From: Myoxocephalus aenaeus
Lineage: Eukaryota > Chordata > Actinopteri > Perciformes > Cottidae
Length of the DNA stretch: 64,000 nt
Direction of reading: 5' to 3'
Assembly: GCA_038501785.1 (NCBI GenBank)
Contig: JBAMJR010000189.1
Span: 5,215,001-5,279,000, forward strand
Part shown: piece after piece, positions 11,000-22,999 of the stretch
How positions within the stretch are numbered: the stretch's first letter is position 1
How the letters are laid out: each line of letters opens with the position of its first letter
Notes under the pieces: model-generated
Database searches by the model: none
What the model was told of the DNA's origin: nothing
The model's input: only the letters and a program-made list of their open reading frames with translations
Made by a program: the position numbers and the translations under genes

Positions 11000-12139
11000 C
11001 CCCTGCCACCACATACCTCCACCACCCGACTTAGGCCGGGGAGCCATCCGGCCTAACTTACTCCCCCTCCCCCCATGAGAGCGGGAGAGGAAGTCGGCCA
11101 CAACCATCTGTGTCCCCGGCCTATGGATCACCTTGAAATTAAAAGGCTGTAAAGCCAGATACCACCGAGTAATCCGTGCGTATCTTTCATGCGGTGGAGC
11201 CACTGGAGAGGGGCGTGATCCGACCAGAGGGTGGAGGAGCGCAGGGAGTCGACCGCCCACCGGATGGCCAGGCACTCCTTCTCTACTGTGCTGTACCTGG
11301 CCTGTCTCTCGGATAGCTTCCGGCTGATGTAGAGCACAGGGCGGTCAACCTCCCCTACCTGCTGGGACAAAACGGCCCCCAGCCCTCTGTTCGACGCATC
11401 AGTCTGCAGAGTGAAGTTAGGGGTGTGAAGGAGCGGCTCCCCACAGAGAGCCTGTTTTACCTCCTCAAACGCCAACTGGCACTGCTCCGTCCAATGGACC
11501 GGATCTGAGGCACCTTTCCGGGTCAGGTCAGTCAAGGGGCTGGTCAGATCTGAGAAGTTCGGGATGAAGCGCCTGTAATAACCTGCCAGCCCCAGAAACT
11601 GCCTCACCTCTTTTTTCGTCTTGGGCCGCGTGCAGGCTGCAATAGCGGCGGTCTTGTCCACCTGAGGGCGCACATGCCCGCCGCCCAAGTGGTACCCCAG
11701 ATACTGTACCTCCCTCCGTCCAACTGCACACTTCCCCGGGTTGGGGGTGAGCCCGGCCTGCCTCAGGGACTCCAGCACCGCGCCCACCCGCTGCACATGC
11801 TCCGCCCAGGTGGTGCTGTGGATGATTACATCATCCAAGTAGGCGGCAGCATATGCAGCGTGCGGACGCATCACCCGGTCCATGAGGCGTTAGAATGTGG
11901 CTGGGGCACCGAACAACCCAAAGGGAAGCATGGTAAATTGGTACAAACAAAACAGAGTGGAGAAGGCCGTTTTTTCCTCGGACTCTGGCAACAGAGGAAT
12001 CTACCAGTAGCCCTTGATTAAATCCAGTGTCGTAAAGAAACGCGCAGTGCCCAGTCGGTCCAGGAGCCCGTCGACCCGGGGCATTGGGTATGCATCAAAA
12101 CATGACACATCATTCACCCTGCGATAGTCCACCTCACTA
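11000..12139 (-). pseudogene. Gypsy (Ty3) pol fragment, reverse transcriptase and RNase H
   Basis: Reading on the minus strand, the frame carries VDYRRVND and FFTTLDLIKGYW, the YLDD catalytic box of reverse transcriptase, FLGLAGYYRRFIPNFS in the thumb/connection, then RNase H with TDAS, YSTVEKECLAI and a C-terminal HRPGTQMVVADFLSR. A TAA replaces the expected Gln between ATF and RLMDR (near 11892), and a frameshift lies around 11190 in RNase H, so it is dead. RNase H is followed almost directly by the LTR with no integrase, so integrase is either deleted or lay upstream of RT as in Gmr1-like elements. The 5' side is truncated at about 12140. Confidence 0.85.
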
Positions 12140-13522
12140 AGGCCTTTAGAAGCGACAAAACACTTGACAAAACATTTTTTAAATCATCATATAAGCTATA
12201 CAATAAAAGCAGATAAATAAAAATAAAAACAATAAGAACATGGAGCACACAATCACACATTAAAAGCAGTTCTGAAGAGGTGGGTTTTGATTTCTGTTTT
12301 GAATGTGGAAAGGTCAGTGCAGTCACGGATGTGTTTGGGGAGAGAGTTCCAGAGGGAGGGACAGCTATGGAGAAGGCTCTGTCACCCCATGTCCGGTGCT
12401 TGGTCCTATGGGGGATGGATAAGAGGTTGGCATCAGAGGAGCGGAGCTGGCGGGATGGAGTGTGGTGGTGGAGCAGGTCGGTGAGGTAGGAGGGGGCCTG
12501 ATTATGGAGGGCTTTGTGAGTGAGGAGAAGGATTTTGTATTGGCTCCGTTGTGGGACGGGGAGCCAGTGGGGGTTCTGGAGAACAGGGGTGATGTGATCA
12601 CGGGAGTGGGTGTGGGTGAGCAGGGTTATTTAGGATTTTGGATGATGCAGTGATTCTCAACTCGTGGTTCACAGACCCGTTTTCAGTGGGCTTTGCCTGG
12701 GTAAAAAAAAAAAATATATATACTTTTTTTTTTTTCCATCCTGTGGTTTTATTTTGAAGAGACTTTTTTATGCTTTTTTATGCAGGAATAAATACAGGAA
12801 TATATAAATATAAGTTATACCTAAACAGGACATCATTAAATAAATCTATTTCTACATTTCTGTATTTCTTCATTTATTTATGCCTGTATTTATGTGTCAC
12901 ACGTATTTCTTCATTTATTTATTTCTGTATTTCTGTGTCCTTGTATGCAAATGAGCTGGGGCGGTCCGAACCTCATTGTTAAACAGGATTGGTCAAGTAG
13001 GGGAGCAAGACAGAAGCAACCGATCCCTGGCACATGGCCCCTGTAGATGAAGTCAAAAAGCTGTCTAGGCTAGGGTGACCATATCCAACACCAAAAAGGA
13101 GGACACTATGCAGTATTTTGTGAGGCTGTGAATAATTGCACAGGAGGGGTGCAGTTTGATTTTATTAAGTGTGAAGAGAGATGTGATCCCTTTTTACTGT
13201 AATTGATCTCCTTGGAGCAGGCCTGGCCAACCCTCGGCTCCCGAAACTCTTTGCCTGGTTTCATGCGGCTCTTACGTTCATATCGAAGTTTGTGTTTGTG
13301 TTATTTTTTAAATCTTTTTATTGATTTTGCAAATACTACGTCGACCCATTTAATGCGGAGACGGACTGTTTGAAAGCCCCGCTAGTCACAGCTTCTCTGA
13401 CGCACCTTGAAATATTTCGGCAAACTTCTCCTCAGACCTCAATGCTTATTGTGTGAATTACACCATCAGTAGCTTGTAGGCTGTGGAGTGGTCCAGGCTT
13501 TCTTCTTGCAGAGCGTTTGATG

Positions 13523-13587
<65 letters not shown>

Positions 13588-15500
13588 ATTAAACATGACA
13601 AACGTCAGTAAACAGCTGGACAAGGCTTTGAAATCACGGATTTCGTGAGTTTTTAGTTTGTTTATTTTTTAGGAAACGTCGGAGCAGTTGCGACGTAATG
13701 TTTTCAGCGGCGCTAATGTTGTGGTTCATTTATCACCAAACAACGTCGGGGGATTTCACAAACACGTCATCACCTGTTTGTCTGATGCTGCGGGTCAGAG
13801 AAGAAGTAGCTTCACCCGTTTAGCGCTCAGCGCTGCATGAGCACTACGTGGAGGAGGGGGGGGGGGCTGTCGGGGCGAAATTCTCACAATAACTCAAGTA
13901 AATGCCCCGTCAGATAGCAAACACATTTGGGGGGAATTTTTATCCTTAAATACTGATGAATGAAGAAAAACATTGGGCTCCAGCAGAAGGGGCACTTTTC
14001 TCATCCAGGGCAAAAGGGCAGGTTGAGCACCACTAGGGATCAGCGGATCATTTCTAAAAGTCCTGCCGGGATCAGGCTGCTCTCGCCGGGCAGCAGAGCG
14101 CTGACGGCCCGGTGCTGCGGGACTCACGGTCCAGTGAGCAGGAACTCAACTCGTCGGCGTATCTTTTTAAGTCGGCTGATTCTTGAATAACCGATCACAG
14201 ATTTGATGCTTAAACAACTAACTTCTCGCCTGAAAACATCCTAAAAGTACATGTTGTGACTCAACAACAGTAGTATTCAGAGAACTTCAACGTTCAGTTG
14301 TGAGTTTCCTCATCAAGTACAGAGAAGAACGCGTATAGAGAAACGGCCGCTGGAGACATCTTAACGCTGATTGGCCAAGACTTATCAAAGATCTTCTATT
14401 ATGAAGATCACGACCACTCCAATCTCAGAAACGCTGGCCGGCCAGTTCACATATTTTGATTTCAAAACGGCGAATTTCGCCGTAAGGTGACAAGTTTGCA
14501 GGTCTGCAAAAAGGAGGACAAATACGCGTCCGGCTTGATGCTGCGCCGGACGCCGGACAGGGCATTGACAATCCGGACTTCTGCTAACGGTTAGCTGAGC
14601 TTGCCAACTTCAACAACATGTGAAGGCAGAAGTAGTAGAGCACAACATACCAGGAGCGATCACACTCCTGTGACCAATCATGCTTTAGACAGAGGTTCGG
14701 ACCGCCCCAGCTCATTTGCATACAAGGACACAGAAATACAAGGCATAAATAAATGAATAAATACAGAAATGTAGAAATAGATTTATTTAATGATGTCCTG
14801 TTTAGGTATAACTTATATTTATATATTCCTGTATTTATTTATACATTTATTTAAGCATTTATTTATTTATTCCTGTATTTATTTATTTATTTATACATTT
14901 ATTTAAGCATTTATTTATTTATTACTGCATTTATTTATTTATTTATAGATTTATTTAATCATTTATTTATTTATTCCTGTATTTATTCCTGCATTTATTT
15001 ATTTATACTTAAGTCATTTTCAGTCCTCCATAGTTGTTGGAGTTTTTTGTTTGTGCATGAAAGCTGTTGAGTGTTTAAAAATGGTTGAAGATTCTGGATA
15101 GTTATGTACGTTGTAATACCTCGTGTCCTGAAGATGCACTTTTGGGTTTTTAATTAAAATGCAGCTAATTGAGTGTAAAAGGGAATAGTTTCCTCTCTAG
15201 CATCACCACCAGCTGCTCGTTTTGGTTTATCATTAAACTTGTTTTTGTGTTGGCATACATATTCTCTACTATCTCAGTTTCAAACTGCACCATCTTTTCA
15301 TTCAATAAATTTGAGAAGTTGAGAATGTTCCTTGATTTGGGTCGCGCCTTGTCATTCAGGGGGGATGGTGGGCCAGACCAGTTGAGAACCACTGCCATAG
15401 AGAATGCTGTTGCAATAGTCAATTCTGGAGGTGATGAAGGCGTGGATCAGGGTTTTGGCAGCAGATGAGGAGAGTGATGGGCGGAGACGGGCTATGCTTT
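12140..15500. mobile_element. Interspersed repeat split by a hAT-like element
   Basis: The parts at 12140-12647 and 15395-15500 read as one repeat: AGTTCCAGAGGGAGGGACAG, then GGTGATGTGATC, and after the gap GAATGCTGTTGCAATAGTC. I recognise this as a common fish repeat resembling a LINE 3' region. The interruption at 12648-15394 has hAT-like ends: CAGTGATTCTCAACT at the left and AGTTGAGAACCACTG at the right. No clear 8-bp duplication flanks it, and only fragments of possible transposase remain (minus strand, 15165-15422). Confidence 0.65.
12781..15032. mobile_element. Long-TIR AT-rich element, copy 1
   Basis: Large non-autonomous element nested in the hAT-like insertion. Its arms are inverted: TTGTATGCAAATGAGCTGGG (about 12943) mirrors CCCAGCTCATTTGCATACAA (about 14708), each continuing outward into (AAAT)n-rich DNA with GGAATAAATACAGG. 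The interior has a (CT)n tract (13527-13584) and a CATGCGGCTCTTA-type hAT remnant, but no transposase. The right terminus is CTTAAGTCATTTTCAGTCC, then TCCATA. The left arm is truncated relative to copy 2 at 46118-48716. Confidence 0.7.
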
Positions 15501-15873
15501 TTAAGTGAAAAAAAGGCAGTTCTGGTGAATCATCAGTTCTATGAATCGTCGTTCTTCACGAGGCAGACCGCAGCACGCATTTGGGATCCCATCCCAACTT
15601 CTGTGGAAGAGATGGAGGCTCTTCAGTTTCCAGATATATGGAGCAATCCTTTCTGAGAGGTTGCAGTGGAAGTGATGACCTCATGTTGTATCAGCAGGAT
15701 ATTTATCATGAAATAAAACCTGGAACCCGGAGATCATAGACCCTGCTCGGCTTCGCCTGAGACAACGCAAGGCTCTGGAAGCAAAATGGTGCTCAACCTC
15801 GTTGAGTGAGAAAAGTAAAATATTAAATAAAACATTCGATATCTGTCACTCAGGTTGACGGACGGCGGCGGCC

Positions 15874-16312
15874 ATGGAGCTGAAACCGAGCATCGAGCAC
15901 CACGACCTGGAGGCCGCCGAGGCGCTCGTCAGCATGAGCTTCTGGGGTCAAAGGTCGCACAAGCCCCGCCCACTGACCCCCACCTCCGACTCCTGTGACT
16001 CCACCCACCTCAACCAGGAGGGCGACGCCCACAAAGACCTGATCGCCCTGTCGTCACTGGTGAGGAACATTATTATTATTGTTAATATTATTGTTATTAT
16101 TATTATTATTATTACTGTTATTATTATTTCTGTTATTAATATTTCTTTATTGTTGTTATTATTAATATTATTACTGTTATTAGTGTTATTATTATTGCTG
16201 TTATTTTTATTATTGTGATTATTATTATTGTTGTTATTATTATCATTAACATGCTTTTAGTAAATAACAATAATTAACTTTATTGCTTTTATTTTAAGTA
16301 AATAAATATAAA

Positions 16313-16349
<37 letters not shown>

Positions 16350-18025
16350 TATTAAAAATGGAATATATATACATATATAATGTATTCATTCATATTTTCT
16401 CATTTTACTATTCTTATTTTAGCATCCAGGTTACTGTGTTTTATCGTCTATCTGCACTTCTTTAATAATATTTAGTGTTAAAATAATAACATGAATTTTC
16501 TCATTGGCTGGCTCAACATTGATTGATTGATTGATTGATTGATAACCTCTGTGCTTTTCCTCTCTCAGTGTATGACTCCTCCTCACAGTCCGAGCTTCGC
16601 CGAGATCTCCGCCCTAAGCCCTGCCTCCAGGCCAGTCTTACTCCGCCCTGTCCTCGGCCCCGCCCTCCTCCTCAGTGACTCTTACACCTGCCTGCCTCCA
16701 CCTTCCTCCTCCTCCTCCTCCTTGGAGACCTCAGCCTTTCCTCCTCAGACGGAGTCTTCCTGTGTGGCTCCGCCCACCAGAGCGATGCTCACCAGCGTCA
16801 TCCGCCACACCCGCCGACAGCCTCAGCGTTCCTCCAACCGCCGCCCAGCCAGCGGAAGCCTCCACGCCGCCTCCACCGGGGCCTCCGCCGGGGCCTCCGC
16901 CGGGGCCTCCTCCGGAGACGAAGGCTCCTCCTCCTCTTCCTCCCTCCTCCTCCTCTCCGGTCCTCTGTCAGGTTTTCCCTGTAAGCAGCCGGACGGCGAT
17001 GATCTCGGCCTTCGTGCAGGCCCCGGTGCAGGTGCAGGTGGGCGGGGCCGTGCCGCCGGGCACCGTGGTGTTCGTGGTCCCCCAGGCGTCCGTGTCCCAG
17101 GCGCCGCATGGCCCGCCCGCCGTCATGACGCTGGGCAGCACTAAGCTCCTCCCCCTGGCCCCGGCCCCACTGTACATGCCCGCGGGCGGGGGCGGAGCCT
17201 CGCAGGCCGACTTCTCCCGCAGACGCAACTACGTCTGCAGCTTCCCCGGCTGCAAGAAGACCTACTTCAAGAGCTCCCACCTGAAGGCCCACCTGCGCAC
17301 ACACACAGGTGAGCGGAGGTCACTTCCTGTTCACCACACACAGGTGAGCTGAGGTCACTTCCTGTTCACCACACAGGTGATCTGAGGTCACGACTGTTCA
17401 ACACACAGGTCTCTGATGCTGCTCGACGACCTTTGACCTCCTTGTTTGTTTACTTTGTGATCAAAGAGATGTTTAGGAGGAAATCAGCTTTAAAAATGTA
17501 TATTATTTTGGTTTTTGGGACTAAAACTTCACAAGCAAAATAAACAACAATAAAGACAATTTTAAAATGAAATTCCTCCAGATTAAAATTCTTCTCCTCC
17601 TCCTCCTCCTCCTCCTCCTCCTCCTCCTCCTCCTCCTCCTCCTACCCCCCTGACCCTCCTCCTTCTCTCCCCCCCCCCCCCCCCCCCCCCCCTTCCTCCT
17701 CCCTCCTCCTCACCCTCCTCCTCCTGCAGGAGAGAAGCCGTTCAGCTGTCACTGGGAGGGCTGTGATAAGAAGTTTGCCCGCTCTGACGAGCTTTCCCGC
17801 CATCGGCGCACGCACACCGGCGAGAAGAAGTTTGTGTGCAACGTGTGCGACCGGCGCTTCATGCGCAGCGACCACCTGACCAAACACGCCCGGCGGCATG
17901 CGACCGCCAAGAGGGCGTCGTCGTGGCCCGCCGAGACCCGGGACCTCCACAAAGTGGCTCTGCCCAAGGGCCAAAACAGGGGCCCCGCACTTCCCGTCGG
18001 CGTGCTGGTCTCCAACGCCAACTGA
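15874..18025 (+). CDS. klf11: Krueppel-like factor 11, with an apparent 1-bp frameshift
   Basis: KLF11 is a nuclear C2H2 zinc-finger repressor binding GC-rich promoters and recruiting Sin3A. Coding exons: 15874-16059, 16569-17308, 17730-18025. The start ATG has an ideal context (GCGGCCATGG) and an in-frame TGA 18 nt upstream. Exon one holds the Sin3-interacting helix DLEAAEALVSMSF; exon two opens CMTPPHSPSFAEIS and contains the SVIRHT motif; three C2H2 fingers start at YVCSFPGC in exon two and continue in exon three (FSCHWEGC, FVCNVCDRRF). Family features such as RRRNYVC and FVVPQ favour KLF11 over KLF10. The N-terminal half and the fingers are in different frames: dropping one C of the CCC at 16810-16812 restores SVIRHT-ADSL and about 406 codons. 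As written, translation ends at 17144 without fingers. Confidence 0.88.
16060..16568 (+). other. klf11 intron 2
   Basis: AT-rich: long (ATT)n-type stretch 16069-16250, (TA)n at 16316-16346 and (GATT)n at 16521-16542. GT-AG ends, phase 0. Confidence 0.8.
17588..17692. repeat. (CCT)n and poly-C tracts before the last klf11 exon
   Basis: An uninterrupted CCT run and a run of about 26 C lie 40-140 bp upstream of the acceptor at 17729 and form an extended polypyrimidine tract on the transcript. Confidence 0.9.
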
Positions 18026-18064
18026 CTCAGGACCCCCAGGGACGGGGCTTACACCGTGACTGTC

Positions 18065-18070
18065 AATAAA
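18065..18070 (+). terminator. klf11: klf11 polyadenylation signal
   Basis: AATAAA 40 nt after the klf11 stop, implying a very short 3' UTR. Confidence 0.6.
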
Positions 18071-18279
18071 CTTTTCTACCAATCAAACTCTGCTGGTGAA
18101 CAAAGTGAAGACGTCGCTCCGCTGCGTCTACGCTCGCTTTGACCTGGTTACTGTGGCACTTCCTGTTTCACTACGCGCTGCAGGCACCGAAACGCTCGCT
18201 GCGCTGCAAAACGAGTCCTGTAGGTTGCGTTATCTAAATGAATACGTTCATCTTCTGTACGGTGGCCCGGGTAGGACAT

Positions 18280-19470
18280 TAGCATGTTGACGTAGCGACA
18301 TGTCGACATTATCATGCTAAGATGCTAACATTAGCACGTACAGTGGCCCGAGTAGGACATCTCAGAGGGCATTCACAGTCAGGCTCAGCTGTACCATTAG
18401 CATGCTAATGTTAGCATTTTAGCATGTTAATGTCTACATGTCACACTACGTCAACATGCTAATATTAGCATATTAACATTATAATGTCTACACCTCATGC
18501 TACGTCAACGTGCTAATGTTAGCATATTAACATTATAATGTCTACACATCATGCTACGTCAACATGCTGATGTTAGCATATTAGCATGATAATGTCTACA
18601 TGTCACGCTACGTCAGTGGCACTCAAACTGTGGGGCGCGGAGGTATTACAGGTTGGGTGCTGGGGGGGAGATAGAGATTCCTTTATTAATCCCACAGTGG
18701 GGAAATTATTCTCTGCATTTTACCCATCCTTAGTAATTAAGGAGCAGTGTGCTGCTGTGAAGCACTGGGGCTTCAGTTTCTTGCTCAAGGACACTTCAAC
18801 ATCAAACTATGGGGAGAACAGGGATCGAACCGACTACCTTGTGGTTTCAGGACAAACACTCTCCCCATGAACATGTTAACTTTACATAGTACAAAGTACA
18901 CGGACATAAAATGTCATTAATAAATACATGGCGAAATGCCTGTACTTTCATGGAAATGTTTACGTTATGCCGTTAACAGGTTATGTCTGCGCATGCGCGA
19001 CTCGCCGATTCTGGGTGTTTTGCTAAAAGCCTACCTCCATGAGATCTCTGTGAGGTCGGCTTTTCTGCTGTTGCGTCTCTCAAAACAGAATACAGATCTA
19101 AGCTCAACATTGAGCATGGACATCAACATGCTAATGTTAGCATATTAGCATGATAATGTCTACATGTCACGCTACGTCAACATCCTAACACTAGTATATT
19201 AGTATGATAATGTCTACACGTCATTCTACGTCAACCTGCTAATGTTAGCATATTAGCATGTTAATGTCTACACGTAATGCTACGCCATACTTCTGATGTT
19301 AGCATATTAGCACGATAATGTCTACATGTCATGCTATGTCAACATGCTAATGTTAGCATATTAGCTTGATCATGTAACATTGAGTTAGCTAACGCTTAGC
19401 TCGTTAGCCACAATATGTTAGTATGCTGACATCTGTACCGTTAGCATTCAAACGTTAGCATTTAGCTTGG
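18280..19470. repeat. About 55-60-bp tandem array, interrupted
   Basis: Units carry ATGCTAATGTTAGCATATTA and AATGTCTACATGTCACGCTA. Each unit contains the palindrome TGCTAA...TTAGCA. The array runs 18280-18612 and resumes at 19120-19470. The interruption includes a LINE-like 3' fragment (about 18665-18870: CCCACAGTGGGGAAATTATT, TTGCTCAAGGACACTT, ATCGAACC). Confidence 0.8.
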
Positions 19471-19683
19471 AAGTCATTCATTACTTTTAAAGGTGTTCAG
19501 TTATTATTGTCAAACGTTCATGTTTTAGTAGTTTTTGTTTGACCAACTCGACCTTGAGTTTTTCATAGTTCATAATAATAAACTTTCCTTCCTACTTCAA
19601 CTATTTGAAATCTCGTTCGGGAACTCGTGCCACAGTAACACACTGATGAAGACGTTCTGAGGACATAGACGAAGACGGAGCGA

Positions 19684-19806
19684 ATGTCCCGCACTGCTCA
19701 GGACATTCTATTCCCAACCAACTCACCGGAGGAGGAAGAGGAGGACGAGGAGGACGAAGGCGACAGGCTGCTATTCATCCACGGACAGAAACCAACAAAA
19801 ACCTGA
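19684..19806 (+). CDS. Small acidic ORF of 40 codons with downstream poly(A) signal
   Basis: The ORF opens MSRTAQDILFPTNSPEEEEE, continues with more acidic residues and ends GQKPTKT before TGA. There is an in-frame TAG five codons upstream and an AATAAA at 20087-20092. It could be a terminal exon (possible acceptor TTCTGAG near 19660) or chance. I do not recognise the product and find no partner exon. Confidence 0.2.
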   Translation: MSRTAQDILFPTNSPEEEEEDEEDEGDRLLFIHGQKPTKT

Positions 19807-20109
19807 CATTGCACTGGATTTTTTTACTCTTGCTTGTTTTTGTACTCTCTCCGTGTACTCATGTTTACTTCCTGTGTAAATGTACGCGCTCGTTTGTTCA
19901 AAGCCTCGTGTCGTGCTTCTGTTTACTGTACATTCTGTAAATATATCCATATCTATATGAATGTTACTGTGTATTCCAATCTGCATTATTGACAGTACCA
20001 GTTATTGATATTTTAAACATGTCAGGTGACATTATTCCTTACTGTGATACTACCTACTCTCTTTGCTTTACTCCATATTATTATTTAATAAACATTCGTT
20101 GAGCCAGTA

Positions 20110-20340
20110 AGAAAAATACCTCGTTATTAAATGTTGTTCTTAATAATAATGGCTTATATCGGAATAACACCGATGGAGAAGAACATGGCTTTTATAATAA
20201 AAATGTACCACAAAAACACTTTTTTTGTTCACAAAATCATTTAGTTTTATTTTAAGTTTAAATTATCCAACAGAAGGAACGTTAGCTCAGGATGTAGTTA
20301 GCTTAGCATAAAGACTGGAAACAGGTGGAAAAACACACCT
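20110..20340. other. Intergenic, no gene seen
   Basis: Contains a common fish repeat phrase (TAGCATAAAGACTGGAAACA); a similar phrase occurs near 51990. Confidence 0.4.
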
Positions 20341-21190
20341 TTAAAGTAAACAATACAGGTATTACATGTATAGAGTACAGGTATTACACAGTACAAATAT
20401 ACAATACAGGTGTTACACAGTATAAGTATACAATACAGGTGTTACACAGTACAAGTATACAATACATGTAATAGACAGTACAAGTATACAATACAGGTGT
20501 TTCAAGTATACAATACAGGTAATACACAGTACAAGTATACAATACAGGTATTAGACAGTACAAGTATACAATACAGGTGTTACACAGTACAAGTATACAA
20601 CACAGGTAATGCACAGTACTGTAATGAAAATTAATTAACCTTATCAATCTCCTTTAGAGAAAACAAATGTGATGTGAAACACTTAAATGTCTTTAAGCAT
20701 TTATTAAACAGAAACTTGGAATAATTCAATTGAATGTACAGAGCTCGTCACCACGGATGGTTCGGAGGTCTGATCCAGAAAAATTGTTCAACATGAGTTT
20801 TATACATCAACAATTATTATTGAAATGTTTGCCCTCCCCCTGCTCCTCCTCACAGTGTCCTCCTTCCCACCAGACAAGCCTTGATGCCTGTCTGGAGGAT
20901 GTTGTTTGGCTGCGGCCCTGAGAGTCAAGAGTGAGAGAGAAAAGGAGAAAACAAAAGGAAAGAACCCAAAACAATACTGAGATCCACCAGTTATTGCTTC
21001 ACACGCGTTCAGAGTTCAGCTACACATTTAAGAATAAAGCACTTATGATAAATTTCCACCACAAGTACAAGTATACAATACAGGTGTTACACAGTACAAG
21101 TATACAATACAGGTGTTACACAGTACAAGTATAAAATAAAGGTGTTACACAGTACAAGTATAAAATACAGGTAATACACAGTATTACAGA
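20340..21190. repeat. About 29-bp tandem array split by a 0.4-kb insertion
   Basis: Units read ACAATACAGGTGTTACACAG and then TACAAGTAT at 20350-20625 and 21060-21190. The 20640-21055 insertion is unrelated; it has CCTCCCCCTGCTCCTCCTC and no recognisable coding content. Confidence 0.75.
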
Positions 21191-21201
21191 AAGGTAATAT
21201 A

Positions 21202-22815
21202 CAGTGGCGGCCAGCCAATAGAGGGCAACGGGGCTTAAATAATTATAATATTATTAATTATAAAAATTATAATAAATTATACAAATTGTCAATATTTGTG
21301 TTTTTGAGCTATGGAATATACATATATATTTGTAAAATAGGATATCTGCGCCAAATATATGCTTTTCCTGCTTGTCCTCCTCTGCTCATGCACCTCTGAT
21401 TCTGCCCAAGGAAGACGGGTCTATACGCAGTTTAGCCAATCACTGATTAAAGAAATAAATGAATGACATACAATTTATCCAATCAGTGCCCTAAATAAGA
21501 CTTCCGGGATGGCAATTCTCATCTTGCCCCACGGTGTGCGTTCCCATGTCTCGTTCAAATCTCGCGTGTTCTTGTCACTCCGGTCTCTTGTGTTCTCGCC
21601 GGCTTCTCTTCTCTCGCAGCGACATCATGACAATAGAACAGCCCAGCACCAGCGCTACTCTTCCAAGAAGACTCAATCCTAACTCGATCAAATCTCTCCT
21701 CCAAGACCCGTTTGAGAGAAGAACTATAGTGGAGAAACTCCTGGTGAAACAACTCGTCCCAGATCAGCCGCCTGAACTCACCATAAAACAACAGACCAGT
21801 GAGAAAGGGAAGCAGCACGCGCGCAGCTGTCTAGACTGGTACACGAGGAAGGCTTGGTTAGCTGGATGCAGTAATGCTAACGCTGTATTTTGGTTTCCAT
21901 GCATGCTTTTTGACAGGTCAGATTCAGCATGGACATATACAGGAGTAAAGAACGCTGAGACGACAGACATGTCCACCACCCACTGCCAGCTGGTGCTTGT
22001 GCTACATCGCTGCTAACGGTAACGAACAAGAGCGGTTTTTCGAGTACATCACACCATCCAGAACGCAACCGCTGACACCGTCGCTACAGCGCTTATGGAG
22101 AGGCTGAGCACCGTTGTGTCCACTGCTACATGCATCAGCTGATCCTCATCATGCAGCACGCGTCCCCAAATGTGGACATGCTATTCAACCAGCTGCAGAA
22201 GAGGAACATCGATCCTGTCTTCATTGAAGGACTTGTCCAGAGGTTCACAGACAGCATTCAAAAAAACATGTAAGTGTTTTACCTGCGTTAAGCTAAGCTA
22301 ACTTGTTTCCTGTAAGATGAGATGCTTTTATTTTGAAGGCGGCTCGCAAGCTTTAAACGGAAGTCGCAATGTGCGCCGTTTGTATGTCAAAAGCTACTGA
22401 AAATATGTCAGTTTTGTATACAAATTAGAAACGGTAACATTATTAGCACTCCGCGGAAGAGGCACAAGGTTAGTTAAAGTTGTAATAACTGTATGTTTTA
22501 AGAAAGTGTGTGTGCGTGTGTTATTAATGCAAAAAAGGAGTAAGCAAACATAATTACAGCTCTTACGTTGGTTTTGGGAATTTATCAATACATTGGAAAT
22601 CATCAGCCAAGTGCAGGACTATCTTTCGGAGGGATATATATATATATATATATATATACTGAATTGTATTAATAAGATGTCCTTATTATGTCAGTGTTGG
22701 AATAAATGTTAACTATTTAACTGCAAAGTAGTAATGCGTGATACTTTTTTTTGCATTGAAACATACTGGGATGTTTGCTGAAATAAAAAATAAAAAAATC
22801 CACCAGCCGCCACTG
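21202..22815 (+). mobile_element. hAT element A with 8-bp target-site duplication
   Basis: The ends are CAGTGGCGGCCAGCC and AATCCACCAGCCGCCACTG, flanked by the perfect duplication GTAATATA (21194-21201 and 22816-22823). Inside, the frame at 21534-22016 carries a TTF-type zinc finger typical of ZMYM1-like hAT transposases (ARSCLDWYTRKAWLAGC, then FWFPCMLFDRSDSAW, residues about 95-135). A later stretch (about 22100-22270) reads HCYMHQLILIMQHASPNVD in the catalytic region. The rest of the transposase is missing, so this is an internally deleted, non-autonomous copy. It sits at the end of the 29-bp tandem array. Confidence 0.85.
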
Positions 22816-22999
22816 GTAATATATTTTACAGGACAGGTATTTCCTCATTTATAGGTATTATGTACTTCCATGTTGTATTAGTTTAGAAACTATCAGTGTA
22901 TAAAAAGTACAATAGGTACTATATAACTTCAGCATGAGTTATTTTATATTTAGCTGGTAATACTGTATTGTTGTTGTTGTTCATGTAGGTCAGCTGTTC

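Noticed and set aside
12287..12653. Short overlapping frames in 12280-12653
   Set aside because: Part of a common interspersed repeat, with frames open on both strands.
16539..17144. 201-codon frame as a full separate protein
   Set aside because: Its first half is the real klf11 exon; its second half is the wrong frame after the apparent 1-bp insertion.
16798..17304. 168-codon minus-strand frame opposite the klf11 fingers
   Set aside because: Shadow of the GC-rich klf11 coding exon; no family features.
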